From Desulfitobacterium_A nosdiversum (GTDB taxonomy: Bacteria > Bacillota > Desulfitobacteriia > Desulfitobacteriales > Desulfitobacteriaceae): a stretch of 64,000 nucleotides of DNA. This document shows positions 26,064 to 34,766 of this stretch, one piece after another. The notes under the pieces are model-generated. The model did no database searches. It worked only from the letters and a program-made list of their open reading frames with translations, and was not told where the DNA came from. The position numbers and the translations under genes were made by a program. Each line of letters starts with the position of its first letter. Position 1 is the stretch's first letter. The stretch spans positions 1,364,001-1,428,000 of the forward strand of contig NZ_CP172056.1 in assembly GCF_049860565.1 (NCBI RefSeq), in the 5' to 3' direction.

Positions 26064-26776
26064 GTGCCTTGCGGGTAAGAATCGCCTTTACTAAAGTAAA
26101 AGAAGCTAAATATATTGCGCATCTTGATCTAGCACGTGTTTTTGAACGCTCGCTTCGTCGGGCAGGGATTAAAACGGCCTATTCTGAGGGATTTAACCCC
26201 CATCCGAAGATTTCCTTCGGTTCGGCTTTGGCTGTGGGTGTTGAAGGTGAAAGGGAATACGTCGATATCGAGCTGGCTCAGGAAATCGAGCTTAAAGAAA
26301 TTCTGGGAAGGCTCCAGGAACAGCTGCCCGTTGGAATCCGTCTTCTCGAGGGAAGGGTTATCGCGGATGGAACAAAAGCCTTAATGGCGGTATTGAATTC
26401 TGCCAGCTACAACATCTCGGTTGCTTTGGGATTGCCCGTTTCTGAGGAACGCCTGCAGGAAGGAATTACCTCTTGGTTAGCAAGAAAGCAGATTCCTTAT
26501 GAAAGGTACAGTAAAAAAGGACGTATTGAAAAGGATATTCGTCCTTGGGTTAAGGGACTGAAGGGTCATATTGATGGAGACAACGCTATTTTCGAATTGG
26601 AAGTTGAGGTAGGAAATCAAGGAAGTGTGCGACCTGAAGAGGTGATCGCCAGCCTTTGCGATCTGGAAAAGCTTCCCCTTGATTTAGATATCCTTAGAAT
26701 TAAACGGACAGGAATCTACGTGAGCTATGAAGGGCAGAAATATTCTCCCATGGAACATGAGGCTTTTGGGAAGTGA
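26060..26776 (+). CDS. TIGR03936 / DUF2344 protein
   Basis: 238-residue partner of the upstream radical SAM protein; in many genomes the two are fused or adjacent. Recognisable segments are RVRIAFTKVKEAKYIAHLDL at the N-terminus, YSEGFNPHPKISFGSALAVG in the middle, and ILRIKRTGIY near the C-terminus. It starts at GTG 26060, overlapping the preceding stop; GTG 26064 and TTG 26069 are alternatives. Function unknown. Confidence 0.85.
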   Translation: MSALRVRIAFTKVKEAKYIAHLDLARVFERSLRRAGIKTAYSEGFNPHPKISFGSALAVGVEGEREYVDIELAQEIELKEILGRLQEQLPVGIRLLEGRVIADGTKALMAVLNSASYNISVALGLPVSEERLQEGITSWLARKQIPYERYSKKGRIEKDIRPWVKGLKGHIDGDNAIFELEVEVGNQGSVRPEEVIASLCDLEKLPLDLDILRIKRTGIYVSYEGQKYSPMEHEAFGK

Positions 26777-26786
26777 GGAAAGCCCT

Positions 26787-28022
26787 TTGAAAGAAATTAT
26801 TCTGCAAGGACAGGCTCAACAGATGAGAGCCGCTGTTTTTGAAGACGGAAATGTCATTGAAGTACACGAAGAAGAAGGTGCCTATTCTCATCTTGTTGGG
26901 AATATCTATCGAGGCCGGGTAGAAAATGTTCTGCCCGGCATGCAGGCAGCATTTGTCGATATTGGGCTGGGGAAAAATGCGTTTCTCTATGTTGCCGATG
27001 CCATTCCGCTGTGCTTTGATGGGGATGCCAAGGTAAGTGTAAACCGTTTGCCGCGGGTGGAGCAGGTCTTAAAGTCGCGTCAGGAGCTTTTGGTCCAAAT
27101 TATTAAGGAACCTGTAGGAACAAAGGGAGCTCGTATTTCAACAAATATTACGATCCCAGGGCGATATACAGTTCTAATGCCAAATACAGACTATATCGGT
27201 GTTTCACGGCGAATTACGGATGAGGATGAACGCACCCGCTTAAGAGAACTGGCCAGGGGTATCTGTCCTCAGGGAATGGGTGTGATCATCCGAACACTCG
27301 CTGAAGGGGTTGAGGGCAACGAGCTTACTGAAGATTTGCAGGAGCTTGTTGAACTTTGGCAGCAGATTACTGAAAAATTACCTCATGTGTCGGTTCCCGG
27401 ACTAGCCCATGAAGATGTAGACTTGTTATCACGCATGATTCGCGAATGGGTTGATAGTAGTGTAGAAGCACTTACAGTTAATCAACCTGAGGTTGCGGAA
27501 GGGCTGAGAAACGCGCTTCGAAAAATTGGCCATCCTGCAGCAAATCATGTGCGTCTGATCTATAAAGATAACTTATTCGATGATTATGGCGTGGATGACG
27601 AAATTCGTAAAGCGTTGCGTTCGAAAGTCTGGCTGAAAAGCGGTGGATATTTAGTCGTTCAACAGACCGAAGCCTTAACCGTCATTGATGTCAATACGGG
27701 AAAATACGTTGGACAGAATTCTCTCGAACATACTGTGCTGCATACGAATTGCGAGGCAGCGGAAGAGATTGCCCGACAATTAAGGCTGCGCAACCTTGGC
27801 GGGATTATTATTATCGACTTTATTGATATGATTTCCGAGGAAGATCAGAAGCAAGTGCTTGGGGTTCTGGAAAAGGCTTGTGCCAAAGATAAAGTAAAGT
27901 GTCAGATCATGGGCCTGACCCAGCTTGGCCTTGTCGAGATGACCCGTAAAAAGATCGGTCAGACCCTGGCTGTACGTTATAGCAAACCCTGTTCTTCCTG
28001 TGAAGGGACCGGACGAATCTGA
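26787..28022 (+). CDS. rng: Ribonuclease E/G family protein
   Basis: 411-residue RNase G-type endoribonuclease. An N-terminal S1 RNA-binding domain (about 35-120, with VGNIYRGRVENVLPGMQAAF) precedes the DNase I-like catalytic domain. The magnesium-binding residues lie in TVIDVNTGKYVG and GIIIIDFIDM. The protein ends soon after the Zn-link cysteines in PCSSCEGTGRI, so it lacks the small C-terminal extension of E. coli RNase G. TTG 26787 is chosen behind GAGGAAAG; the upstream frame lies inside the DUF2344 gene. It is in the same unit as the radical SAM pair. Confidence 0.88.
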   Translation: MKEIILQGQAQQMRAAVFEDGNVIEVHEEEGAYSHLVGNIYRGRVENVLPGMQAAFVDIGLGKNAFLYVADAIPLCFDGDAKVSVNRLPRVEQVLKSRQELLVQIIKEPVGTKGARISTNITIPGRYTVLMPNTDYIGVSRRITDEDERTRLRELARGICPQGMGVIIRTLAEGVEGNELTEDLQELVELWQQITEKLPHVSVPGLAHEDVDLLSRMIREWVDSSVEALTVNQPEVAEGLRNALRKIGHPAANHVRLIYKDNLFDDYGVDDEIRKALRSKVWLKSGGYLVVQQTEALTVIDVNTGKYVGQNSLEHTVLHTNCEAAEEIARQLRLRNLGGIIIIDFIDMISEEDQKQVLGVLEKACAKDKVKCQIMGLTQLGLVEMTRKKIGQTLAVRYSKPCSSCEGTGRI

Positions 28023-28149
28023 GAGCAAGTACGTTATAGCGTTACATTCGCGCGATGTACATGTGAAAATCATTCGAGATAATCGTAATTTGCTTTTGAG
28101 TATGATTGGAATAGACCTGAAAAAGCTACTTATTGTATTTATTTTAAAA

Positions 28150-28179
28150 TTGACAAATTGATGCACTTAATGCTAAAAT
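28150..28179 (+). promoter_or_regulatory. Promoter of the rplU-prp-rpmA operon
   Basis: Consensus TTGACA (28150-28155), an 18-base spacer, and TGC-TAAAAT (28174-28179). Confidence 0.7.
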
Positions 28180-28189
28180 AACTAAATGT

Positions 28190-28282
28190 GGTGACTTCTC
28201 ACCGCAACCGCACAAATCAGGCAACTAACAAGTTTTAAAAAACTGGCCTGCACAGGCGAGTCTAGGCATGGGAGGTGTAATT
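28190..28282 (+). ncRNA. Probable ribosomal protein L21 leader
   Basis: The roughly 95-base untranslated leader of rplU contains a short stem near 28191-28203 (GTGACTTCTCACC) and a GCCTGCACAGGCGAGTC element just before the ribosome binding site. Firmicutes carry an autoregulatory L21 leader at this position. The assignment rests on position and short local pairing; I could not fit a full covariance model. Confidence 0.5.
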
Positions 28283-28594
28283 ATGTACGCAGTTATTGAA
28301 ACAGGCGGTAAGCAATTCCGCGTTGAAGAAGGTAATGTTCTTTATGTGGAAAAGCTGAATGCAAACGTTGGAGACGCTGTGACCATTGACAAAGTTCTTT
28401 TAGTTGAAAAGGACGGCGTGGTTAAAGTCGGAACTCCAGTTGTTGACGGTGCTAAAGCAGTCCTTAAAGTAGTTGAGCATGGCAAAGGAGAGAAGATTAT
28501 TGTCTTCAAGTACAAAGCCAAAAAGAACTACCGCCGTAAACAAGGACATCGTCAACCTTATACAAAAGTTCTCGTCGAAGCAATCCAAGCTTAA
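28283..28594 (+). CDS. rplU: 50S ribosomal protein L21
   Basis: 103-residue L21, a 23S rRNA-binding protein of the large subunit. It starts MYAVIETGGKQFRVEEGN and contains the C-terminal signature KAKKNYRRKQGHRQPYTKV. ATG 28283 follows GGGAGGTG; the in-frame ATG at 28268 precedes that site. It leads rplU-prp-rpmA. Confidence 0.97.
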   Translation: MYAVIETGGKQFRVEEGNVLYVEKLNANVGDAVTIDKVLLVEKDGVVKVGTPVVDGAKAVLKVVEHGKGEKIIVFKYKAKKNYRRKQGHRQPYTKVLVEAIQA

Positions 28595-28595
28595 A

Positions 28596-28952
28596 ATGAG
28601 GCAGGGAATACACTTAGTTATCTGGCTGGATGACGAACAGAGGATTCATAAGTTTGAACTGAGCGGGCATGCAGGATATGCTGAGTACGGACAAGATATT
28701 GTTTGTGCTGCAGTTTCTGCCTTGAGTATTTCAGCGGTAAATGGTTTAGAACACTTTTTGCCTCAACAACCCGAGGTTGAAGTGAGGGATACGGATGGGT
28801 ATTTAACCTGTTCTCTTCCCGATTTAGATCCTCAAACCCTGGAACAAGCCCAATGGATTCTAAAAACAATGGTTTTGGGGATTGAAGAAATCCAGCAAAG
28901 CTATGGCAGTAAATATTTAATAATCACTCGGAGGAGGTGGACTCCATGTTAA
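28596..28952 (+). CDS. prp: Ribosomal-processing cysteine protease Prp
   Basis: 118-residue YsxB/Prp protease that removes the N-terminal extension of L27. The catalytic pair is visible in GHAGYAEYGQDIVCAAVSAL (His near residue 22, Cys near residue 34). ATG 28596 overlaps the rplU stop codon region, and the gene overlaps rpmA by 7 bases, so the three are tightly coupled. The substrate site is present in the downstream L27 precursor. Confidence 0.93.
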   Translation: MRQGIHLVIWLDDEQRIHKFELSGHAGYAEYGQDIVCAAVSALSISAVNGLEHFLPQQPEVEVRDTDGYLTCSLPDLDPQTLEQAQWILKTMVLGIEEIQQSYGSKYLIITRRRWTPC

Positions 28953-29242
28953 AAATGAATCTGCAATTATTCGCCCATAAAAAAGGGGTAGGTAGCTCCC
29001 GAAATGGTCGTGATAGTGCGGCGCAGCGTTTAGGTGTGAAACGTGGCGACGGTCAATTCGTACTTGCGGGAAACATCATCGTTCGTCAACGCGGAACGAA
29101 ATTCCATCCTGGCAAAAACTGCGGTCTGGGCAAGGATGATACCCTCTTTGCTACGATCGATGGCTATGTGAAATTCGAGCGCAAGGATCGCAACCGTAAA
29201 CAAGTTAGCATTTATCCTGAGCGCCAGGTTGCTCAAGCTTAA
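28946..29242 (+). CDS. rpmA: 50S ribosomal protein L27 (with cleavable N-terminus)
   Basis: 98-residue L27 precursor. It begins MLKMNLQLF-AHKKGVGSSRNG; the first nine residues are the Firmicute-type extension cut by Prp before the Ala that reaches the peptidyl-transferase centre. The body GDGQFVLAGNIIVRQRGTKF and HPGKNCGLGKDDTLFA is standard. ATG 28946 is behind GGAGGAGGTGG; the ATG at 28937 is on top of that site. A strong terminator follows. Confidence 0.97.
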   Translation: MLKMNLQLFAHKKGVGSSRNGRDSAAQRLGVKRGDGQFVLAGNIIVRQRGTKFHPGKNCGLGKDDTLFATIDGYVKFERKDRNRKQVSIYPERQVAQA

Positions 29243-29257
29243 TTGACAACAGGAACT

Positions 29258-29287
29258 AGCCCCTGGGGATTCCCCAGGGGCTTTTTT
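29258..29287 (+). terminator. Terminator after rpmA
   Basis: A perfect 11-bp GC-rich stem (29258-29268 with 29272-29282) with an ATT loop and six T residues. Confidence 0.95.
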
Positions 29288-29304
29288 GATGATGGAGGAA
29301 CTCA

Positions 29305-29820
29305 ATGCACGAGGGAGAAAATCTAGAACGCATCCTATTGAAAGAACAACTGGGATACTATCGCTTGCAGCGTCATGATTTTTTAAATCACGGTCAGGTT
29401 ATCATGGGCTATCTTCAATTGGGGAAAAATGAGAAAGCCTTGGAATATATGCGTACGGCGATTCGTGGTTTGGAAGCCGAGCAGTCAGCCGGGCAAATTC
29501 CCCAAGAAACTGCGGGAGCAATCATCTTAGGATTTATTATTTCGCTGCAGAAAGAAGGCATTCCCGTCGAGTTTTATCTGGAGAAGCAGATGAAAACAGA
29601 GCTTTATTGGAAAGAATTTTGGCAGGAAGAATACGGACAAGCCTTGTACGGGTACACTAATGAATGCATACGGATTCTGTATGAAAAATATCGAGGAATA
29701 GACGGAGAACATCCCGATGTCTATTTAGACCTCGAGGGTCGCAACGGATTTTCCTTTCATTTAAAAACGATGCAAGGAGAAAAGGTGGTATGGGAAAATC
29801 GGTTGGAACTTGAAAACTAG
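29305..29820 (+). CDS. spo0B: Spo0B-like sporulation phosphotransferase
   Basis: 171-residue protein with an N-terminal SPOB_a-type helical hairpin; the phospho-accepting His lies in LQRHDFLNHGQVIMGYLQLG. The C-terminal part is a degenerate ATPase-like fold without clear N or G boxes, as in Bacillus Spo0B. Spo0B relays phosphate from Spo0F to Spo0A; many Clostridia have no Spo0F, so the partner here is uncertain. Position between rpmA and obgE is the same as in B. subtilis. Confidence 0.78.
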   Translation: MHEGENLERILLKEQLGYYRLQRHDFLNHGQVIMGYLQLGKNEKALEYMRTAIRGLEAEQSAGQIPQETAGAIILGFIISLQKEGIPVEFYLEKQMKTELYWKEFWQEEYGQALYGYTNECIRILYEKYRGIDGEHPDVYLDLEGRNGFSFHLKTMQGEKVVWENRLELEN

Positions 29821-29862
29821 ATATTGCTGAAGCTTGAAGCGGATATAAAGGGGATTCAGGGT

Positions 29863-31137
29863 ATGTTTTATGACCAAGCGAAAATTTATGTAAAAGGCGG
29901 AGACGGTGGCGCTGGAGCAGTCGCTTTTCGTCGGGAAAAATATGTTCCCGAGGGAGGCCCAAGCGGCGGAGACGGCGGACGGGGCGGAGACGTTGTTTTT
30001 ATGGCTGATGAGGGCTTAAGAACACTTGTCGATTTCCGCTATAAACGCCATTATAAAGCGGACCGGGGAGAACACGGTCAGGGTAAAAATATGCATGGTA
30101 AAGGCGGGGAAGACTTCGTTGTTCGCATTCCAACCGGAACCTTAGTTAAGGATCAGGATACCGGAGAGGTTTTAGCTGATTTAACCGAGCATGGACAGAA
30201 GGTTGTCGTGGCTAAGGGAGGACGGGGAGGCCGCGGCAATGCTCGTTTTATGAGCAATACGAATAAGGCGCCGACCCTTGCCGAAAATGGCGAACCTGGA
30301 GAAGAACGCTATCTGACTTTGGAGCTGAAACTCCTAGCCGATGTCGGTCTTGTTGGTTTTCCGAATGTCGGAAAGTCAACCATGATTTCACGAGTATCAG
30401 CTGCTAAGCCCAAAATTGCGGATTATCATTTTACAACGCTCGTTCCGAACCTTGGAGTCGTAGAATTAGAAGATGGGGATAGTTTTGTTATGGCTGATAT
30501 CCCTGGATTGATTGAAGGAGCACATACCGGAGCGGGACTTGGACATGAGTTTTTACGCCATACTGAGCGAACCCGTCTAATATTGCATGTTTTGGATATT
30601 GCCGGCTCGGAAAATCGTGACCCTCTTGAAGATTACCGGATTATTCAAGAGGAGCTGCAGCAATACAGCCCCGAACTTGCAAAACGGCCGATGATTATTG
30701 TTGCGAATAAAATGGATATTCCAGGTGCAGAAGAAAATTTAAAGCGCTTGAAAGAATCGTTAGGTGACGAGTTAGAAATTTTCCCGGTTTCTGCAGCAAC
30801 CGGCGAAGGGCTGAAGGATGTAATCTACCGAATTGCTCAGTTATTGCCGGATATTCCGGCACCTGAGATTTTTGTTCGCGAGGATGAACAGCATAAGTTT
30901 ACCCATGCCGAAGAAAAAGAACGCTTTGAACTGACAAGGGAAGACGGTGTCTTTGTTATTTCTGGGAAAGAGATAGAGAAGCATGTTAAAATGACTCTTT
31001 TCGAGAGTGAAGAAGGAGTTTATCGTTTCCAAAATATTTTAAAAGCCATGGGTGTGGATGATGCTCTTCGAGCAGCGGGAATTAAAGAGGGAGATAAAGT
31101 CCAGATTGCAGGAGTTGAGTTTAACTGGGAGGATTAG
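29863..31137 (+). CDS. obgE: Obg-family GTPase
   Basis: 424-residue GTPase needed for late 50S assembly and linked to sporulation and stress signalling. It has the glycine-rich Obg fold (start MFYDQAKIYVKGGDGGAGA, then PSGGDGGRGGDVVF), the G domain with G1 GFPNVGKSTMI, switch DIPGLIEGAHTGAGLG and NKMD, and a C-terminal OCT domain. ATG 29863 gives the canonical start. TTG 29824 would add 13 residues and is less likely. Confidence 0.96.
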   Translation: MFYDQAKIYVKGGDGGAGAVAFRREKYVPEGGPSGGDGGRGGDVVFMADEGLRTLVDFRYKRHYKADRGEHGQGKNMHGKGGEDFVVRIPTGTLVKDQDTGEVLADLTEHGQKVVVAKGGRGGRGNARFMSNTNKAPTLAENGEPGEERYLTLELKLLADVGLVGFPNVGKSTMISRVSAAKPKIADYHFTTLVPNLGVVELEDGDSFVMADIPGLIEGAHTGAGLGHEFLRHTERTRLILHVLDIAGSENRDPLEDYRIIQEELQQYSPELAKRPMIIVANKMDIPGAEENLKRLKESLGDELEIFPVSAATGEGLKDVIYRIAQLLPDIPAPEIFVREDEQHKFTHAEEKERFELTREDGVFVISGKEIEKHVKMTLFESEEGVYRFQNILKAMGVDDALRAAGIKEGDKVQIAGVEFNWED

Positions 31138-31211
31138 TTTAAGATTCTAAGATTCCAGGTTGATTTGGCGATAGAGATAGATAAATCAGCTGTCTAAGGA
31201 GGGTGCCTAGA

Positions 31212-32477
31212 TTGAGCCGCAAAAAGTGGATCTGGGGTATCAGTGCATTACTCATTGTTCTTGGAGTTAGCTTAAGTGCTTGGTGGTTCGGAGGTGGAAA
31301 AGCCGCCGAAGTTAAGGTTAAAACGGCAGCAGCAGAAAATTCATCGATCCAGCAGGAAGTATATGCTTCAGGAACGGTTACCCCTGTTAATCAACAGCAG
31401 GTTACTGTCGTGGCACCCAGTAAAATATCCCAAGTCTATGTTAAAGTCGGGGATGCTGTAAAACCTGGTAAAGTTTTAGTTCAGATGGACACAACCCTTG
31501 CGGATGCTCAAGTCGCTCAAGCTCGTGCCGGAGTAAATACAGCCCAAACGAATCTGACTGCAGCACAAAGAACTTTGGATACGTTGAAAAGCGGTTCCGC
31601 GCCTTCTGAATTTGCTTTTGCAGGGACATCTTCTCAAGCTCAGGGGAGTTCTTCAATCCCAACTGTGGAGATTCCCATGAATATGGAAGTCAGCAGGGCT
31701 ATGAGTATGGGCAGAGTTTCCGGTTTAACCGGTGATGTACCTGCGATTGTGCCAAGTGCTGAAGCGCAGACAGGATCTGCGCTTCAGCAAGCGGAAACTG
31801 CAGTTTCGCAGGCAAAGGCAATGCTTCAACAGGCCCAGGAAGGGCTGAAGGTAGCTCAAGCTCAACGCGCGCAAAATGTGTATACCGCAAGTATCGCGGG
31901 AACAGTGCTTGAGTTGAATGCTCAGAGCGAAAGCATGGCTTCTTTGCAGTCACCGCTTATTACTATCGGAGATTTGAGCAAGCTCCAGGTTACGGCAGAA
32001 CTTAACGAGGTTGATGCGGGAAAGGTTCAATCCGGACAGAAGGTTAAGGTGACAAGTAAAGTTGTTGGCAATACTCCATTGACGGGTGCAGTTTCGGAGG
32101 TTTCGCCTCAAGCAGCAAGTAAAGTAAGTCTCCAGGGGAATACGACACCTTTGGTCGGAATTAAAGTGGATCTTCAAAATATTCCTGCAGAACTAAAACC
32201 GGGATATACGGTTGATTTAAACATTGCGACTGCAGCAAAAAACAATGTTTTAGCCATTCCCTCAGAAGCTCTTTTCCAAGAAAGCGGCAAGAACTATGTT
32301 TTTCGAGTGGTCAATAAAAAACTGGCAAAAACGGAAGTGAATATTGGAATCGCGAATGAAACCTTGCAGGAGATTACGTCAGGATTAAAAGAGGGTGACA
32401 TTGTTGTCCTTAATCCAACTGCACAGCTGGCAAACGGTTTACCTGTCCAGTTAGATACGGGAAGTGTTTCGCGATGA
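31212..32477 (+). CDS. MacA/HlyD-type efflux adaptor subunit
   Basis: 421-residue membrane-fusion-type adaptor. One N-terminal membrane helix (about 5-25) is followed by a lipoyl half (YASGTVTPVNQQQVTVVAP), a coiled-coil hairpin rich in Ala and Gln (about 95-230), then barrel domains (LQVTAELNEVDAGKVQSGQK). The hairpin is interrupted by a 60-residue low-complexity linker rich in Ser, Ala and Met (about 130-190). TTG 31212 lies 7 bases after AAGGAGGGT. Its 3' end overlaps the FtsX-like permease by 4 bases. Such adaptors work with MacB-type ABC transporters. Confidence 0.83.
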   Translation: MSRKKWIWGISALLIVLGVSLSAWWFGGGKAAEVKVKTAAAENSSIQQEVYASGTVTPVNQQQVTVVAPSKISQVYVKVGDAVKPGKVLVQMDTTLADAQVAQARAGVNTAQTNLTAAQRTLDTLKSGSAPSEFAFAGTSSQAQGSSSIPTVEIPMNMEVSRAMSMGRVSGLTGDVPAIVPSAEAQTGSALQQAETAVSQAKAMLQQAQEGLKVAQAQRAQNVYTASIAGTVLELNAQSESMASLQSPLITIGDLSKLQVTAELNEVDAGKVQSGQKVKVTSKVVGNTPLTGAVSEVSPQAASKVSLQGNTTPLVGIKVDLQNIPAELKPGYTVDLNIATAAKNNVLAIPSEALFQESGKNYVFRVVNKKLAKTEVNIGIANETLQEITSGLKEGDIVVLNPTAQLANGLPVQLDTGSVSR

Positions 32478-33673
32478 GCTTTCTGGAAAGCTTACGAGGT
32501 GCACTTTCCAACTTAAAAACGAATAAACTTCGAGCAGGGTTAACGATGCTCGGAATTATCATCGGGATTGCAGCGGTTATCGCGGTTGTGACGATCGGGA
32601 TGGGGGGCAAGGCTGCGATCATGCAAGAAATGGAGAAGACTGGAGTCAATCTGTTTATTCTTTACTCCAAAACGGTGGGCCAAAGAAATTCACCCGATGG
32701 AAATAATCTGACCTGGCAGGATATGGAGAGCCTTAAGCGCGCATTGCCGCAAGTTAAGAGTCTTATTCCGGCAAGTATGGAATACGGAACACTTGAAGTA
32801 CAGCAAAAAAATATCTCTGTTATGATTGTTGGAACAACGCCGGGGTTTGCCGAGGTCCGACGCCGAGATGTCGCCAGCGGCCGGTTTTTTACAGATGAAG
32901 AGCTTGCTGCAGACCGGCGGGTGGTTGTCATTGATCAAAAAGTCGCAGATACTCTTTTTGGAGCGGGAAATCCACTGGGGCAACAGGTGATTGTCCACAA
33001 TGTTCCTTGCCGTGTTATCGGCGTATTGGCGAAGGACCAGTCTGCATTTGCCCAGTTTGATATGGGCCCACAGAACGCATTCGCCTATTTGCCCTGGGGA
33101 ACATGGTCGGACATTTATAGTTCCCGGCGAGTGGATCAGCTTCAGGGCTCAACGGTAAATGAAGCAGATTTAGAAGGAACGATAACGCAGGCCAAACGAA
33201 TTTTGAATCAACGCCATGGGACAATAGATCAATATGATGCTTTTAATGTCCAGCAGCTTGTTCAGGCTGCCAATAAGATTACAAAGATTTTGACCAGTAT
33301 TATTGGTTTAGTCGCAGGAATTTCCCTTATCGTCGGGGGAATCGGTATTATGAATATTATGCTGGTGTCAGTGACCGAACGGACTCGGGAAATCGGGCTG
33401 AGAAAGGCACTTGGTGCCAAAGAACGAGATATTTTGACTCAATTCCTGCTGGAGGCCACAGTCATTTCTTTGATTGGGGGTATAATTGGAATTATTGTTG
33501 GTTCGGGAAGTGCACTTTTGGCGGCGAAATTACTTAAATGGCCGCCGCTGTTATCAAGTTGGGCAATTGTTACGGCTGTAACCTTTTCGATTGTCGTCGG
33601 TGTTTTCTTTGGATATTATCCTGCTCAGAAGGCTGCAAAGCTTGAACCTATGGATGCACTACGGTATGAATAA
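32474..33673 (+). CDS. MacB/FtsX-family ABC transporter permease
   Basis: 399-residue permease with an N-terminal helix (about 15-40, LGIIIGIAAVIAVVTI), a large extracytoplasmic MacB_PCD-type domain, and three C-terminal helices with the FtsX signature GIGIMNIMLVSVTERTREIG and LRKALGAKERDIL. It normally pairs with an ATP-binding subunit, but none is encoded beside it or fused to it. It overlaps the adaptor gene by 4 bases, giving a two-gene unit. The ATPase must be supplied from elsewhere or has been lost. Confidence 0.87.
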   Translation: MSFLESLRGALSNLKTNKLRAGLTMLGIIIGIAAVIAVVTIGMGGKAAIMQEMEKTGVNLFILYSKTVGQRNSPDGNNLTWQDMESLKRALPQVKSLIPASMEYGTLEVQQKNISVMIVGTTPGFAEVRRRDVASGRFFTDEELAADRRVVVIDQKVADTLFGAGNPLGQQVIVHNVPCRVIGVLAKDQSAFAQFDMGPQNAFAYLPWGTWSDIYSSRRVDQLQGSTVNEADLEGTITQAKRILNQRHGTIDQYDAFNVQQLVQAANKITKILTSIIGLVAGISLIVGGIGIMNIMLVSVTERTREIGLRKALGAKERDILTQFLLEATVISLIGGIIGIIVGSGSALLAAKLLKWPPLLSSWAIVTAVTFSIVVGVFFGYYPAQKAAKLEPMDALRYE

Positions 33674-33689
33674 GGAATTTTCTTTTACA

Positions 33690-33862
33690 TCGCTCACTCT
33701 GTAAGCAGAGCGGACCAAACTAGTCGCTCGAGTCCTCCGCTATGACGGGACCTGACCAAATCGTCTCCTGACTCAGTGGTCAGTTGGAAACGTCATGTTT
33801 CCAACCCGTCTCCGCTATGTACTCTTCACGAAGTATGGTCTCCGCTTGCTTAGAAGACGTTT
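33690..33862 (+). repeat. Intergenic hairpin repeat, copy R4
   Basis: It carries the family landmarks GGACCAAACTAG (near 33711), CGTCTCCTGACTCAGTGG and a core hairpin, GTTGGAAAC-gtcat-GTTTCCAAC (33784-33806), followed by CCCGTCTCC. The architecture is the same as R2 and R3 but the stem sequence is different. There is no gene between the permease stop and yhbY. Confidence 0.55.
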
Positions 33863-33922
33863 TCTTATGTAAAATAAAATTCTTAATTAAAGTGAAGTAT
33901 AGAAAGGCTTAGGGGGATTTTT

Positions 33923-34213
33923 GTGTTAACAGGAAAACAAAAACGTTATCTTCGGTCCATGGGAAATGAAATGGATCCAATTTTTCAAGTCGGTAAAGAA
34001 GGCGTTACAGAGGCTGTTGTTACTTCTGTAAACGAAGCTTTAGAGGCTCGGGAGCTTATCAAAGGGCGGGTGCTGCAAAACAGTTTGGAAGAACCTAAAT
34101 CGGCAGCCGAAGATTTAGCCGCACGTACCGGAGCGGAATTAGTCCAAGTTATCGGGCGGAATTTCCTGCTTTACCGGGAATCCTCAAAGAACCCCATGAT
34201 AATTTTGCCATAA
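33923..34213 (+). CDS. yhbY: YhbY-family RNA-binding protein
   Basis: 96-residue CRS1/YhbY-domain protein involved in 50S assembly. It starts LTGKQKRYLRSMGNEMDPIF, with the RNA-binding loop QVGKEGVTEAVV and the C-terminal GRNFLLYRESSKNP. In B. subtilis the orthologue yqeI is directly followed by nadD; here nadD begins 29.5 kb downstream. AGGGGG precedes the GTG start. Confidence 0.93.
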   Translation: MLTGKQKRYLRSMGNEMDPIFQVGKEGVTEAVVTSVNEALEARELIKGRVLQNSLEEPKSAAEDLAARTGAELVQVIGRNFLLYRESSKNPMIILP

Positions 34214-34244
34214 ATCTAAGAAGCATTTAAATATTTACTAATGC

Positions 34245-34278
34245 CAAAAGAAGCAAGAGTCAATTCTTGCTTCTTTTG
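34245..34278 (+). terminator. Terminator after yhbY
   Basis: A perfect 14-bp stem (34245-34258 with 34265-34278) with a six-base loop. The 3' arm itself is T-rich but no long T tract follows. Confidence 0.6.
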
Positions 34279-34305
34279 CGTTAAATAAGGAGACTACGAA
34301 ATCCA

Positions 34306-34565
34306 TCACGGATTGAGTATAAGTGATTCCTGTATAGCATCGGTGAAAATAAACAGGATGCCGATGAACGGACCGGAAAGTATTAATGCTTTCTGAGTAA
34401 TAATTCTATATTTAACTACGGCTTCATTATCAATAAAGCAGCAGCTATCTGAGTATCGCCATAACTAGCCAGGAAATTATTTAGAATTATATTGGACACG
34501 CTCATTATAATATCCATGATAAATGAAGGGATATCTATAGGAAAAATGCCGGTCAGAATTTTGTC
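34306..34565 (-). pseudogene. MATE-family efflux transporter relic
   Basis: Read on the minus strand from 34565, the translation contains IPSFIMDIIMSVSNIILNN followed by FLASYGDTQIAAALLIMK. This closely fits a MATE/DinF helix region, where ASYGDTAIAA-type motifs are conserved. It hits a stop at 34418-34416. A second piece in another frame (34398-34309) reads LILSGPFIGILFIFTDAIQE, like a later MATE helix, and then stops. No start codon and two frames mean decay. The rest of 34214-34766 is AT-rich with nothing recognised. Confidence 0.55.
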
Positions 34566-34766
34566 GCTCATTTTGAAAGCCTTTTAGCGAAATAGACAAG
34601 ATTATAAAGAAAATTAAGATAAAGAAACTAAACTTGCTGAATATTGTTGGAATATTTATCCAAATAAATAGCAGGGAATTTAAACTATATCAAGAAAATT
34701 TATAAATTAGCAAATAAAATAATTTTTAATACATAACTATTATTTAATTCTGTCAGGAGAATTCAC

